A stretch of DNA of 64,000 nt from Heligmosomoides polygyrus polygyrus (taxonomy: Eukaryota > Nematoda > Chromadorea > Rhabditida > Heligmosomidae): the NCBI GenBank assembly GCA_947396885.1, contig OX377205.1, positions 54,668,676 to 54,732,675 on the forward strand, given 5' to 3'. The notes under the pieces are model-generated. The model had not been told where the DNA came from, did not search any database, and was given only the letters and a program-made list of their open reading frames with translations. Both the position numbers and the translations under genes were made by a program. Position 1 is the stretch's first letter; each line of letters begins with the position of its first letter. Of this stretch, positions 1-11,851 are shown piece by piece.

Positions 1-900
1 TTCGGCACGTCTACGGCATCGCCAGGCATGCTTGCCGAGGTATTCGGCACGTCTACGACTCGCCATGCACGGTCGCCGAGGTATTCGGCACGTCTACGAC
101 TCGCCATGCACGGTCGCCGACGTGTTCGGCACGTCTACGGCTCGCCATGCACGGTCGCCGACGTGTTCGGCACGTCTACGGCATCGCCAGGCATGCTTGC
201 CGAGGTATTCGGCACGTCTACGACTCGCCGTGCACGGTCGCCGACGTGTTCGGCACGTCTACTGCTCGCCATGCACGGTCGCCGACGTGTTCGGCACGTC
301 TACGGCTCGCCATGCACGGTTGCCGACGTGTTCGGCACGTCTACGACTCGCCATGCACGGTCGCCGACGTGTTCGGCACGTCTACGACTCGCCATGCACG
401 GTCGCCGACGTGTTCGGCACGTCTACGGCTCGCCATGCACGGTCGCCGACGTGTTCGGCACGTCTACGGCATCGCCAGGCATGCTTGCCGAGGTATTCGG
501 CACGTCTACGACTCGCCATGCACGGTCGCCGACGTGTTCGGCACGTCTACTGCTCGCCATGCACGGTCGCCGACGTGTTCGGCACGTCTACGGCTCACCA
601 TGCACGGTCGCCGACGTGTTCGGCACGTCTACGGCTCGCCATGCACGGTCGCCGACGTGTTCGGCACGTCTACGGCTCGCCATGCACGGTCGCCGACGTG
701 TTCGGTACGTCTACGGCTCGCCATGCACGGTCGCCGACGTGTTCGGCACGTCTACGGCTCGCCATGTACGGTCGCCGACGTGTTCGGCACGTCTTCTGCT
801 CGCCATGCACGGTCGCCGACGTGTTCGGCACGTCTAAGGCATCGCCAGGCATGCTTGCCGACGTGTTCGGTGCATCTACGGCATCGCCAGGCACAAAGGC
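1..900. repeat. 41-bp GC-rich minisatellite array, about 22 units
   Basis: Units start at 1, 43, 84, 125, 166, 208, 249 and so on to 866, and the array enters from outside the window. Type A units are 41 bp. Type B units (from 1, 166, 454, 824) are 42 bp and replace the GCTCGCCATGCAC core with GCATCGCCAGGCATGC. A B unit followed by GACTC, TGCTC and GGCTC variants recurs 288 bp apart (166 and 454), so there is higher-order structure. Across each A-A junction lies GACGTG-TTCGG-CACGTC, a 6-bp stem with a 5-nt loop; the GAGGTA ending of B units breaks it. All three forward frames are open for about 270-300 codons, because 41 is not a multiple of 3 and no unit contains a stop. I read this as non-coding repeat. 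Confidence 0.95.
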
Positions 901-1007
901 GTCTGGGAATTTTCTGCTATTTTCGCGCCCCTGATGTTTCCGCCCCTATTTTTTGACGTGCTCCATGGCTAATCGCTTAGCCCGTTATTATAGAGTATGA
1001 CAGACCT
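901..1007. other. Short unique spacer ending in a target duplication
   Basis: No gene is visible. TGACAGACCT at 998-1007 is repeated directly after the neighbouring MITE, at 1165-1174. Confidence 0.5.
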
Positions 1008-1164
1008 GGGGGTCGAGCGTTCTATCCCCTCGTCCCCCTGGCCCGCCCACCCCCCAACCCCCTGGGCTTGCTCGAGAGTCTAGTGGCTGCCTTGCGAGAT
1101 AGTGGAGATGCAGACAATTGCCACGCCTCTGTTTAAAGGGCGGGGGATAGAACGCCACTCCGCC
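1008..1164. mobile_element. MULE-like MITE, copy 1
   Basis: This is a 157-bp non-coding element. Its imperfect inverted ends share GCGTTCTATCCCC with the reverse complement of the right end. It is flanked by the 10-bp direct repeat TGACAGACCT (998-1007 and 1165-1174). A second copy at 6307-6462 is about 95% identical by eye and has its own, different flanking repeat. A 9-10 bp target duplication with short terminal inverted repeats fits the Mutator superfamily; that assignment is inference, because no transposase is present. Confidence 0.75.
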
Positions 1165-1364
1165 TGACAGACCTTGACCTCGTAGACTCGCCTGTAATTT
1201 CCTCGAGGTGTGACCGCGGAACGCTTCTCAACAAGTCCACAATGTGCTGTTGGCCCGAGAATTCTGCATGAAATGGTAGAGGTCAGTTGGAGGCCGTGGG
1301 TTCCCTCTTCACTATGCTTTCAAGAAATTGCCAGAACTTCTTCAACCAACACCGGATGAAGGTG
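1165..1364. other. Unassigned spacer
   Basis: Sequence between the MITE and the foldback element. I see no gene or repeat in it beyond the target duplication at its start. Confidence 0.4.
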
Positions 1365-3983
1365 TACAATACCGCTCCTGTCTTTTGGTTTTTGGGCGGA
1401 ATAGACGGAAAAAACCGCCGTTTCCGCCGCTTTTCCATAACTCCCTTCAAAGTGCTTCGATCAGAAAATAAACGCAACCATCCGAATCCACGCTGGATGA
1501 CCTATCCAACGATGTAGATAGCATACAGCGTTTCTTAAAAAAGTTGATTCGGTGACCTACACGGCGGCGGCCTCCCTTCGTCGCTCGAGATAATTGCTCC
1601 CACAGGGAATCTCTCCCTGGCTGGTCGGAGTAAGCACTTTCTGAGCAAATTTCTCGTCTTGCGCTTGTGGTACGCTCTGCATAGTACACTTTTCCGTAGC
1701 TAATAAAAAATTGCGATGATTTTGATCTACTTTTTTCTAAAATTTTCCTCATCTAATCCTCCAGATTTTTGGAAATTGCCCGATTTCATGGGCTGCCTCT
1801 TGGTCTCGGTTTCGTCCACGAAAACTGAAAATTCAATATTCAACTGAACTATAGATAATTCGCAATGTAGCCTAGGGAAAGCGATCACAGTAAAGTAGTT
1901 CGAAAACTATCGGCTGCTAAAGCCGCCTACCGGGTCAATTGTTGATAGAAAATGGGATTTTTGCCAAACCAAGTAGACGATAGAAGCCTGGATTTTAGGA
2001 GGACGGACCACAAAATGAGAGGTTCACGGCAGTGCTCTGTCACCTTCCACCTGTGACCTTCTTGGCTTGGTAGTGGATTTTAACACATGTAAACAAGCGG
2101 CCAAACCTCATAGGAGGTGCGAAATGGCTCCAGCACAATTTCGGCTGAAAAGTTGTTCCAGAATGGAAAACTTTCTCAACCAGTGATTTTCCCAATGAAT
2201 TCTGAGTCGAATAATGTTACTTTCTAAACTTTTCCACTACTTTCACTGTTTTCTGAAATTCTGTGATAGCTCGGCTGACCGTGTGGTGCTGTCTGATGGT
2301 GAGCCACGATTAGGTCGACCGCCGCTCTACCAGTGTAGTGACCTCACGCGACCCCCTTGATGTCCAATGCCACCCAGTAGGCTACCGCCTCTGAAGGGCT
2401 ACTTATTGATTTTCTGCAAATAAGAACTCGATTAGGTTTTTTAAAAAATAAAGTTATCACTCATAATTAGAAAATCTCCACTAAAAAATCAATCAAATCT
2501 CCACTGCACCACTGAATGGTCATATTGTACTATTTTATTTAATTTTGTACTACTTAATTTATTTTTTAAAGCTTTGCATTGAAAATATGAAATCGAAGAT
2601 CCTTGATCCTAGTTTTAGCCTACATCTCTCAGAGGAGCCCGTATTTTTCTTAAAAGCTTTACATTAAAGAATTACCTTTCAGGTTTCTATAAGGTTAATT
2701 TTTTAGATGAAGCATGTCTTCCCCTATGCTGAGAGATACTGAAGGAAGCAGCTAATTTTTTTCAAATTTTCAATGCAAAGCTTTTAAGAAGAGCATTTTT
2801 CTTTTAAAAATTAAATAGAATAGTACAAAATTAAATAAAATAGTACAATATGAACATTCAGTGGTGCTGGGAGATTTTCTAATTATGAGTGATAACTTTG
2901 ATTTTTAAAAAACCTAATTGAGTTCTTATTTGCAGAAAATCAATAAGTAGCCGGAGTACAATGGACCTTCAGGGGCGGTAGCCTACTGGGTGGCATTGGA
3001 CATCAAGGGGGTCGCGTGAGGTCACTACTCTGGTAGAGCGGCGGTCGACCTAATCGTGGCTCAGACCGCACCACACGGTCAGCCGAGCTATCACAGAATT
3101 TCAGAAAATGGTTAAAGTAGTGTAAAAGTTTAGAAAGTTACATTATTCGACTCAGAATTCACTGGGGAAATCACTGGTTGAGAAAGTTTTCCATTCTGGA
3201 ACAACTTTTTCAGCCGAAATTGTGCTGGAGCCATTTCGCACCTCCTATGAAGTTTGGCCGCTTGTTTACATGTGTTAAAATCCACTACCAAGCCAAGGAG
3301 GTCACAGGTGGAAGGTGACAGAGCACTGCCGTGAACATCTCATTTTGTGGCCCGTCCTCCTAAAATCCAGGCTTCTATCGTCCACTTGGTTTGGCAAACA
3401 TCCCATTTTCTATCAACAATTGACCCGGTAGGCGGCTTTGGCAGCCGATAGTTTTCGAACTACTTTACTGTGATCGCTTTCCCTAGCGAATTACCTATAG
3501 TTCAGTTGAATATTGAATTTTCAGTTTTCGTGGACGAAACCGAGACCAAGAGGCAGCCCATGAAATCGGGCAATTTCCAAAAATCTGGAGGACTAGATGA
3601 GGAAAATTTTAGAAAAAAGTAGATCAAAATCATCGCAATTTTTTATTAGCTACGGAAAAGTGTACTATGCAGAGCGTACCACAAGCGCAAGACGAGAAAT
3701 TTGCTCAGAAAGTGCTTACTCCGACCAGCCAGGGAGAGATTCCCTGTGGGAGCAATTATCTCGAGCGACGAAGGGGGCCGCCGCCGTGTAGGTCACCGAA
3801 TCAACTTTTTTAAGAAACGCTGTATGCTACCTACATCGTTGGATAGATCATCCAGCGTGGATTCGGATGGTTGCGTTTATTTTCTGATCGAAGCACTTTG
3901 AAGGGAGTTATGGAAAAGCGGCGGAAACGGCGGTTTTTTCCGTCTATTCCGCCCAAAAACCAAAAGGCAGGAGCGGTATTGTA
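1365..3983. mobile_element. Foldback transposon with 1.2-kb terminal inverted repeats
   Basis: The left arm (about 1365-2586) and right arm (about 2766-3983) are reverse complements over roughly 1.2 kb, about 97-98% identical by eye, around a 180-bp spacer. The outer ends read TACAATACCGCTCC and GGAGCGGTATTGTA, so the element may sit between TA dinucleotides, as Tc1/mariner-type elements do; TA is palindromic, so this is only suggestive. The same 60-codon open stretch appears on opposite strands of the two arms (about 1560-1752 minus, 3597-3791 plus). It mirrors the duplication and shows no domain. No transposase was seen, so the element is non-autonomous or its source is elsewhere. Confidence 0.85.
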
Positions 3984-4929
3984 GAGGCCCAGCTAGTTCC
4001 GCCTTGACGTTCACTTCAGAATTACCGAGAAAGCATTGAAGCCGTGGGACATTAAAGCAGTAGCTAGCGAGCGACTTCGCCCGCGCAATACTATATAGGT
4101 CTTGTTATACGAGTACAAAGAAGACGCAGTATCTCTCAGTGTGGAGCTATAAGTTCGATAAAGTTTTATGAAACCTACCCTTTTGAAGCTAGAAGGCTTC
4201 CTTGCTGAGACCTCCCCCAATTGGGATCTTCTAATAATGGCTCTTCATTCTATAATATTTGTCCGTCTATCATAGGAGTGCTCCGCTGTTTTTTATGGAC
4301 GTCACTGTGTTAAGCATCTCAACATCTTAATATCTGTATCTACTTTCGTAAAACGAACCGCCAGATTCTTTAGAAGCGTTGGCTGCGTCCTTAATTATAT
4401 CCGGACCTTCTACTTCTTTCATCACTAAATGTCAGCGTTGCACGCTGCAAACGATATTGCTTTACAAAATTCAATCTCACGAGGAACATGAGTGCCCTCA
4501 CCCCACACATCCTCATCATTTCCATCCCAATGATCGGCCCCTCTCGAGAGTCATTTTACAAACTTTGCGGGGAGACACCTCGTCAAAAGCATGGGGCTCC
4601 AAAATGGCTGCTAAGATCTATTGCTCCCTGTGGTTTAATCTGTCATGGAATGCGTTCATTTTGGAAGCATAGGCACGGCTGAATAGATCCGAAATTGATT
4701 CAGCGTATTTCAAACAAAGGCTTCCAACTCCAAAGTGCTTTGAGTCCGCTTCAAATGGTAATGAGTAGCAGGAGTACAGCGCTATCCTCGAAATATAATA
4801 GAATATAAATATATATATATATATGTAATATAACATAATAGATAGAAATATAGCAAGCACTTCGTTGACTGGATTGGTACTTATATCTGTCCTATCACGC
4901 TTCAAGAAACAAAATGGAATCATACTATA
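3984..4929. other. Non-coding stretch, nothing recognised
   Basis: AT-rich DNA with a short TA run near 4808. Short open frames exist on both strands but have no recognisable domain, and codon use looks random. Confidence 0.4.
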
Positions 4930-5300
4930 TTGAGAAGAGTTGCCGCTGTACTGACCAGGTGTAGTAATTTTCAGGGGAAGTGGAATACTGCTGTGCTTTA
5001 CTTTTTTCAGAATAGTGCTATACTCGATTTCCAACCCTGATTCAACCTTCTGTGATACGATTTCACATACCACACAAGTTACAGTAATAAATATGCAATA
5101 GACTGTTCCGCTAAAGTTCTACAAAACACTTGAAATAAAATAGCTTCTGACATCAACAGCAACGGAGAAACGCCAAGAAGATCACCCGGAGGTTTCTGGC
5201 AAGATGTCTCAACGGGCACTTCATCGAAAGCGTAGTCCGCGGTGTTAAGAAGTGGCCCGGATGCGTGTCCACATGTCCATCTGCCATCAAGGCGCGCTTT
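4930..5300 (-). repeat. Dispersed repeat R1, copy 1 (minus strand)
   Basis: Read on the minus strand, this matches 10,640-10,960 (plus), and part of it matches 16,538-16,626 (plus). The shared blocks include the CACGCATCCGG region, the CTTCT region and the stretch around GTATCACAGAAGGTTGA. A short reading frame (…SGPLL…) is kept in all three copies despite nucleotide divergence, so an exon origin is possible. I recognise no protein family. Confidence 0.6.
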
Positions 5301-6306
5301 ATGTAGGTGCCAGGTTGACCTGAACGAGGCGCAAGATGTCGATTGGCGTCCTGAAGATGACGACAACGAAGCTACTGACCCTGTTTTGCTTTTGTTTTTA
5401 TTTTCGGAAAGCATTTACGTGTGACAACCGTTGTCCAATAAGAGAGGATGTGGTTAGTTAAGCAAAGGAAAGATAAGTCAATTTTTAGTGCTCCTCGCCG
5501 AAGAACAAAGTCAACCGCTTGAGTACTGCCGGGGAACTTCAAGAAAGACTCGACCGCAATGACGAACGGTTTTTCTTTACTAAGGATAGACCACCACCTC
5601 AAGCTTCTTCGAAACTTCAAAAAACGGTAATTTCTTCGGGTGTTACAGGAACTGTAAGGACTAACTTGCTTACGAATTTTTAGAGAAGCGGCGAAAAATG
5701 ACCTGAACTCAAGCTACTTCCGCAGCGCTGCGAAAAAAAAGTAGGAGAAATAGGTGAAGTGTAGAACTTTACTAATATTCGCTCGTTCACCGCTTGCATA
5801 ACTTCACGAACACATATTTTTATCGACAAGTCGTGCTCTCTCATGCGCAGTTGTTCATCAAAATGGTACGCCGCATCAAAAGCGAAATGGACTCCTTGAA
5901 GGTTTCAGGGCGCCAAAACAATGGATCGTTACTTCCCTGCGAGAATGCGGATTGTGCTCCAAAAAGGTAGTATCGTTCGTAACGACGCGCAGCCTCTGTA
6001 ACCGAGAGGAAATTGAAGCTGCAGCAGCTGTCTTCGAAGATTTCGTTAAAAGAGAGATGGAGAAATGTCCTCTTTCCGTCTTCTGCAATATCGACCACAT
6101 CGGGATTAGCAACGACGTCGTACCTGACCGGTGAGCCGCAACTGCAACGAGTCTAACAGCCTGGCTAAAAGATCTACCCTTCCTACAGCTAATGTTTTTT
6201 AACTGTTTTTCAGGACGCTAGCCCCTATTGGAATGAAGCTAGTGTTCCTTGTTGTGCAATCCCTGTTGTCCTTGACCCATTCATACACTACATTTCCAGT
6301 GTTGTT
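5301..6306. other. Unassigned stretch upstream of the second MITE
   Basis: Several 60-110 codon open frames overlap on both strands without a family signature. Possible splice signals occur, such as TTTTTCAG near 6207-6214, but no consistent exon chain could be built. The last bases (6298-6306, AGTGTTGTT) are the left target duplication of the following MITE. Confidence 0.35.
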
Positions 6307-6462
6307 GGGGGTCGAGCATTCTATCCCCTCGTCCCCCTGGCCCGCCCACCCCCAACCCCCTGGGCTTGCTCGAGAGTCTAGTGGCTGCCTTACGAGATAG
6401 TGGAGACGCAGACATTTGCCACGCCTCTGTTTAAAGGGCGGGGGATAGAACGCCACTCCGCC
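6307..6462. mobile_element. MULE-like MITE, copy 2
   Basis: A 156-bp copy of the element at 1008-1164, in the same orientation, flanked by the 9-bp direct repeat AGTGTTGTT (6298-6306 and 6463-6471). The flanking repeat differs from that of copy 1, which defines the element ends and shows independent insertion. Confidence 0.78.
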
Positions 6463-6471
6463 AGTGTTGTT

Positions 6472-7284
6472 CGGTGAAAGCCGACTTGGTCACAAACTTT
6501 TTTGATTTTACAGGAGGCTAGTATATAATTTCCTCAATGCGGTCACTGGTTGGCACAAACCTTTATATAGCGGCAGGAGCAAGCCACAGCGTGATGAAGC
6601 AGCAACTGCTCTTGAGAATGTCTGGTTTACTCTTCGGCAGCACCACTCCTGAACAGCGGCGTGGTTCAGGGATCACGTAAACCTGGTTTCAGGTGTGCCT
6701 GCTGGAAAAGAGCTTAAGCTTATGACATTACCGCCATGTGCGATGACTCTTTGCCAGCATCTCGATGCATACCTTTTTCGGCTTTTCAAACGCTTCATCC
6801 ACTGAATTCATAAGCATGTGCTGACGATCGGCCGGATTTCAACTACTCCTCAAGAGACAGAACTTTGAACTTTGAAGGGGCAGGAATCCTTTCAGACCAG
6901 CTCACTTCATGTTTAAGTTTTCAAAGATTTCTCTGACCAGGGAAGGGTCTCAGATGTAGATCTGAACGGGGGAAATGGATAGTGCTGCGAGAATCTCCAC
7001 CCTTCATGTAGTAGAAAAATATGTTTCGTTTTTGTTGAGTCCTTGAACCGAAAGAGCTACGAGCCCTCGAAGGCGAGGGTACAGTAGCGCACCGTCAGCA
7101 CGTGCCCACGCATGCGTGTGCGCACGCTGTTGTATCGGAAACGGCAGAAAGGCTCGGCACCAAGCGAGTCGATGGCTCAGCAGGGTACGGGACTGCTACG
7201 AAGATGCTAGACCAGATGTTCGACTCTCGTGGTATGCTCTAATTTTACATTTTTTCATGTCCGCAGCCTCCTTCACCAATTTGC
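6472..7284. other. Unassigned spacer with a diverged SINE-like tail
   Basis: No gene seen. About 6985-7100 resembles the 5' part of the SINE-like repeat at 24,333-24,657 (GAGAATC…, ATATGTTT…GTTTTTG…, GAGTCCTTGA), so it is probably an old partial copy. Confidence 0.35.
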
Positions 7285-7318
7285 TTCCTACACATCTCCT
7301 ACACATTTATTTCACACT
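7285..7318 (-). repeat. Inverted copy of an RTE 3' tail
   Basis: CCTACACATCTCCTACACAT and the following TTATTTCAC are the reverse complement of the tail ending the RTE copy at 10,424-10,462, with one or two mismatches. It is most simply a remnant of an oppositely oriented, strongly truncated copy. Confidence 0.6.
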
Positions 7319-7481
7319 GAATTGTCAACCCCTTCATGTGCCACCTATAGCGGTGAAGGGGTGAACATCACTTATTGATGGCTAGTAGCACAAACGATCA
7401 CGCAGTACGCGACGCTTTGTCGTGTATGGGCGGCTCTCCTGTATCCCTGGCCAGGAACATGTGAGTAACCAGACCACCGCC

Positions 7482-10424
7482 ATGGCTCAAACAACTAAAC
7501 CCGCGCCGCAGTCCTCCGCGCGCCGGAGGTGGACTTCTACGACGTCGGTTGCACCCACCTCCGGCGAGGGGCCATCTAATCTCGGAGTTAAACCATCAGG
7601 ACGTCTTTGGAATAGGACTACCGTAAACTCCCTCCCATCACGACACGGAAACTGCCTATTCGTCTGCACTTATAACTGTCGTACGATCGCATCTGAGCAG
7701 GATCTTCGGACACAGCTTTACAGAAGCCGCAACATCAAATACGACGTTATCGCCCTGCAGGAAACGAAAGGCAGAACGGAAACCATAAGAAGGACCGACC
7801 ACAACGAGCTTCTCATTATCGGAGCAAAGGTGGACAGAAAGAATATTGGCGGAGTTGGATTTCTCATCAATTCGACAGTGCACCACCTAGTGGACTCTTA
7901 TAAGATCATCAGTCCGCGAGTAGCTGTTCTTCGTCTGGAAACCAAAGATCAAGGAAATATCTCCATCATAAATGGATATGCTCCAACATCTGCGGCCACA
8001 GACGAAGAAAAGAAGGAATTCTACAAGCTATTCGAAAGGACTGTCAAGGACGAAAAGAGCTACTAGAAAGTTGTCGTTGGGGACTTTAACGATACCGTCG
8101 GTATGAATGATCACGATGAATGAAGGCTTGGACCACATGGAACTTCCTCAAGGAACGAAAACGGAGAGCGCCTGATAGACCTTCTATCCGCGTGCCGTCT
8201 CTTCCGCGGAAATTCTATGTTTAAGAAGCCTTCAAACCGGCGATGGACCTGGGAAAGCCCAAATGGAGAAACACGTTCGGAGATCGACCATGTTCTTTCA
8301 AACAGACGCTGGAGTCTGTTCCACGTCTCCGTGCTGCCTTCATTTGACACGGGCTCGGATCACCGTCTTGTCCGTGCGAAGCTGACTCTCAAAAAGAGGA
8401 TGTTCAAGCGTGACACCCATAAACCGACACCGGTGGGGATCCCCACACTCAAGTCTGAGGAGTTGGAATATGCCATAAAGTCGTATGATTGAAATCTTCT
8501 TGAAGATCCATCGGAAGACTACGACCTTCTCTCCAAAGGACTGCTGAAATGTGCTAGCAGCTTTCGCGAAACCACATCACCGTCTGCTTCAAGACTCAAC
8601 GCACATGCGATTAAGCTCTTGGAGCAAAGAAGAGCTGTTAAACTGGATCCTAATGCTTCCCATCTGGAAAAAGTCACCATCTCGAAGGCCTGTCGAATTG
8701 CAGTGAAGGAGTCCATTCAAGCCTACAGAAGATTGAAGCTGTTAGAAGCTGCTGGGAAGGGTTCAAGCATAAAGCGCAGCAAACGAGATCTCTGCGATCA
8801 GAAGACAATAATGCCAGCCGTTGTGGATAAGGATGGAACAACGCGAACGCCTCGAAGAGCGATGGAGGCCATCGTTCAAGAATTCTATACAGATCTGTTT
8901 CGTTCTTCCGTCACTGTCCCGAAATGCTTGATGCCACCAGCTGAGGAAGTACCTCCCATTCTGGAATCAGAAGTTGCTCATGCCATCAGAAGGATGAAGC
9001 CGGGCACTGCTGCCGGACCGGACGGCATCTCTGCTGATCTCCTTGTGGCAGTGCCCTCTGCTCACTTCTTGCCAAGCACTTCAACCACTGCCTTCGACTT
9101 GGTAGGATTGCGGGCTCATGGAAGGAGTAGAAAACAGTTCTAATCTTCGAAAAAGGTCAGCAGGAGGATATCTACAACTATCGACCCATCAGTCTTCTCT
9201 TGGTTGCGTACAAGATCTTCACCAAGATACTGCTTAACCGCAGTAGCGTTGCTTGGATGAATATCAGCCAGTGGAGCAAGCAGGGCTTCGCAAGGATTTC
9301 TCCTGCATGGACCATACTCAGACTGTCTCACAGCTCATCGAGAGGAGCCGCGAATACCACCTCCCATTTGCCCTTGTCTTCGTGGATTACCGGAAAGCGT
9401 TAGACTCTGTGGAAATCAACGCCGTTTTGAACGCACTTGTGCACGCTGGTATACCATCGCCCTACATCCGACTTCTCGACGAATGCTTCTCGATCACATC
9501 GACTACCATCCAGCTGTTCGATCGAAAGCTTAAAGTTCCTATCGGGAAAGGAGTACGGCAGGGAGACACGATTTCTCCTAAGCTATTCACAACGGCACTC
9601 CAGGATGCCATGAAGACTTGAACTGGGACGATAAAGGCTACCTTGTCGACGGCAAACGGATCAGCAACCTTCGCTTCGCCGACGATATTGTTCTCATCTC
9701 TACCAACACGGCAAAAGTCGAAGAAATGCTGAACGAGCTCAATGTGGCAGGTATGAAGATTGGATTGGACATGAATATGTCCAAAACGCAGTTCATGGTC
9801 AACCAGTGGTGTGACACGGGACTCGTAAGGTTAAATGGAGTCGCTCTGCAACAGGTCGACTCCTACGTCTATCTGGGAAGAGAGCTGAACATGGATAATG
9901 ACCTCGCTCCTGAAATCGCCCGCAGGAGACGCGCGGCATGGGCAGCCTTCAGTTCGATTCGCGAAGTCACCGATCAGGTCAAGGATCCCGGCCTTAGGGC
10001 CTCGATATTCAACGCCTCTGTACTGCCTGCGATGTGTTACGCGACGGAAACCTGGCCCGACAACAAGACAATCGCCAGAGCGATGCAAACTACGACAGAC
10101 AGACAATCGCCAGAGCGATGTAAGCATCATGCATTGGAGAGATGTCTTCTGAGGACAAGCCTTCGTCAGCTATGGCAAGAAGGCCTATGAAGCTCGGAGC
10201 TACGGGAGAAGTCGCAATTAGCAGACCCGCTGCAGTACATGAAGAAGTCCAAATGTCGCTGGGCCGTACACCTACTTCGACGAAAGGACGATAGATGGAG
10301 TCTCCGTGTCACAGAATGGCTCCCGAGAGACCATAAGAGACCACTGGGACGACCTTCAACGCGATGGGCAAACTCATTCTCAAGATCTTTCAGAGAGCGA
10401 AGTCTGCCTCACTGTATGCCTTAG
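7482..10424 (+). pseudogene. RTE-type LINE polyprotein, decayed (copy 1)
   Basis: A degenerate non-LTR retrotransposon protein of about 950 codons, read across several frames. The N-terminal apurinic-type endonuclease has a QETK motif, GDFN at about 8079-8090 directly after an in-frame TAG (8064-8066), and a GSDHR-type motif near 8357. The reverse transcriptase follows with FVDYRKALDS (about 9378), GVRQGDTISPKL (about 9550) and FADD (about 9672-9686). A C-terminal RWA/W region lies near 10,259-10,380. Breaks occur near 8066, 8120, 8490, 9050-9250, 9620 and 10,110. The start is taken at ATG 7482, the first ATG of the open stretch. The 3' end is followed by a short tandem tail (TGTGTAGGA-type, to 10,462), as is usual for RTE. 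It is related to the copy at 51,880-55,299. Not functional as sequenced. Confidence 0.88.
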
Positions 10425-10462
10425 AGTGAAATAAATGTGTAGGATATGTGTAGGAGGTAAGC

Positions 10463-10639
10463 TGATTTAAACCACCATTAAGCCACTATTGTGCTTTCAC
10501 GACTCCAGAGGTCGAAAAGAGGTCGAAATTTTTTTAGCCCAAAGGTCTGCTACGAATCTGACATCCGTTTTTGAAATTTATGCCGATTACCACAGGTTGC
10601 AGCAGGTACGGGTAAGTAGAGCTGTCGAGGTCATGGAGT
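10463..10639. repeat. Fragment related to the foldback element at 21 kb
   Basis: About 10,545-10,605 (ACGAATCTGACATCCG, TTTTTGAAA, then CAGCAGGT) matches the arm of the inverted-repeat element at 21,249-21,299. It is a short, diverged piece. Confidence 0.5.
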
Positions 10640-10960
10640 GTTAATCACGAACCTGGGGTGTTGATCACGAAGCTGACCCTTTTGACAACTTGTGCACACG
10701 CATCCGGTCCACTTCTCGACACAGACGGACTACGCCTGAACGATGAACACATGCCGCCAGGAAATCCTCTTCCTTGACATTTATCCGCTGCTGTTGGGGT
10801 CATAAGCCACTTTGTTTCAAACGTTTTGCAGAACTTTATCGCAACTGGTAAGCAGTCCATTGTACATTTATTTGTGTCACTTGTTCTGCAATCTAAAATC
10901 GTATCACAGAAGGTTGAAATCAGGGTTAGAAATCGAATATGGCACGCACTCGCAACAAAA
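10640..10960 (+). repeat. Dispersed repeat R1, copy 2
   Basis: Homologous to 4930-5300 (minus) and, over about 90 bp, to 16,538-16,626. The frame beginning GCACACGCATCCGG encodes a short stretch containing SGPLLDTDGLRL and ending NPLP-stop near 10,780. The same frame and stop appear in the third copy. Confidence 0.6.
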
Positions 10961-11351
10961 AACATTTTACGGTAACAAAAACGCGAAAAACTCTTCCAAC
11001 AACGCCACATCTACGTCGCCGAAGTCACACACCTGATTTCTCTCCCACAACGCTATCCACTCGCCCATCCAGTAACTACCGCGGCTCCCATCAGTGAGCC
11101 CTGTTGCCTTCAATTAGACGACAGCAGATTTCCAAAATCCTTTTTTTTTAGCAATGATTGAAGCCTCCAACGTTTTGCAGGATAATTTCTGAGCACGGCA
11201 AAACAGCTCCGGGAGTCGTCTTTCCTTTAAGAGCCGATGTGCTATGGTTTTTTGCCATATTTGACCCAGCTAGAGGTCCGCAAGAGATTCAGAAACTACC
11301 ATGACGCTTCCTAGACAACGTCTTGCAACCCTTTAAAGGCCGTTTTGAGAA
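10961..11351. other. Unassigned spacer before the LTR element
   Basis: No gene recognised. The last four bases, AGAA (11,348-11,351), are the left target duplication of the LTR retrotransposon. Confidence 0.4.
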
Positions 11352-11851
11352 TGTGGTGACCTTGATTTAGACACAATGCCGAATTTATTTGGGAATCCGG
11401 TAGTCGCTACCCCGTGATCACCAGTACCATCCACGCCCTCCGACCACTCACGGCACATGCCGTTCCGCCCTCGCTGAGGAGGCTATAAAACAGCAGGCCA
11501 GGAAAACGCCTGGCGGTCTCCTCCCCCATAGGCGAGCTCGAGCGTCCCTTTCCCCTCTCCCTATCCTCTCCACCGTAGATCATCCTCTGTGTATCCTGCC
11601 CCGTACTTAGAATTGTAATTGTTTAAGAGGAGCCCTGTCCTACTCCTAATGAATATTCCTCTCGCATGATCCATACTCTATGCCCACCTTTGTATATTCA
11701 GTATCTTACCACATGTTCCGAATATTTTGTATGTCTGTGTATGAAAATGAACTCATATAAAAGAAGTGTGGTGTTTGTTATCTCCGCTACGGGATCGTGC
11801 CCTTCGGCACTTCTTTAGCACGTTAATAAACCGAACCGCTGGTTTATTACA
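11352..11851 (+). repeat. 5' LTR
   Basis: 500 bp. A TATAAAA box at 11,484-11,490 and an AATAAA signal at 11,825-11,830 suggest the U3-R-U5 order with transcription left to right. It is identical to the 3' LTR except for one base. Confidence 0.93.
11484..11490 (+). promoter_or_regulatory. TATA box of the 5' LTR
   Basis: GGCTATAAAACAG is a good TATA match inside a GC-rich stretch of the LTR. It is present unchanged in the 3' LTR at 16,166-16,172. Confidence 0.6.

Noticed and set aside
1..900. Possible CRISPR array
   Set aside because: Units are contiguous repeats with no unique spacers, and the genome is eukaryotic.
28..956. Three overlapping 270-300 codon frames on the plus strand
   Set aside because: They are the same 41-bp repeat read in three frames; open only because the unit has no stop codon.
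1447..1752. 101-codon frame on the minus strand, repeated at 3597
   Set aside because: It lies in the arms of the foldback element and is duplicated with it; no domain or start context.
9831..10130. 99-codon minus-strand frame
   Set aside because: Antisense shadow of the RTE copy 1 reverse transcriptase region.
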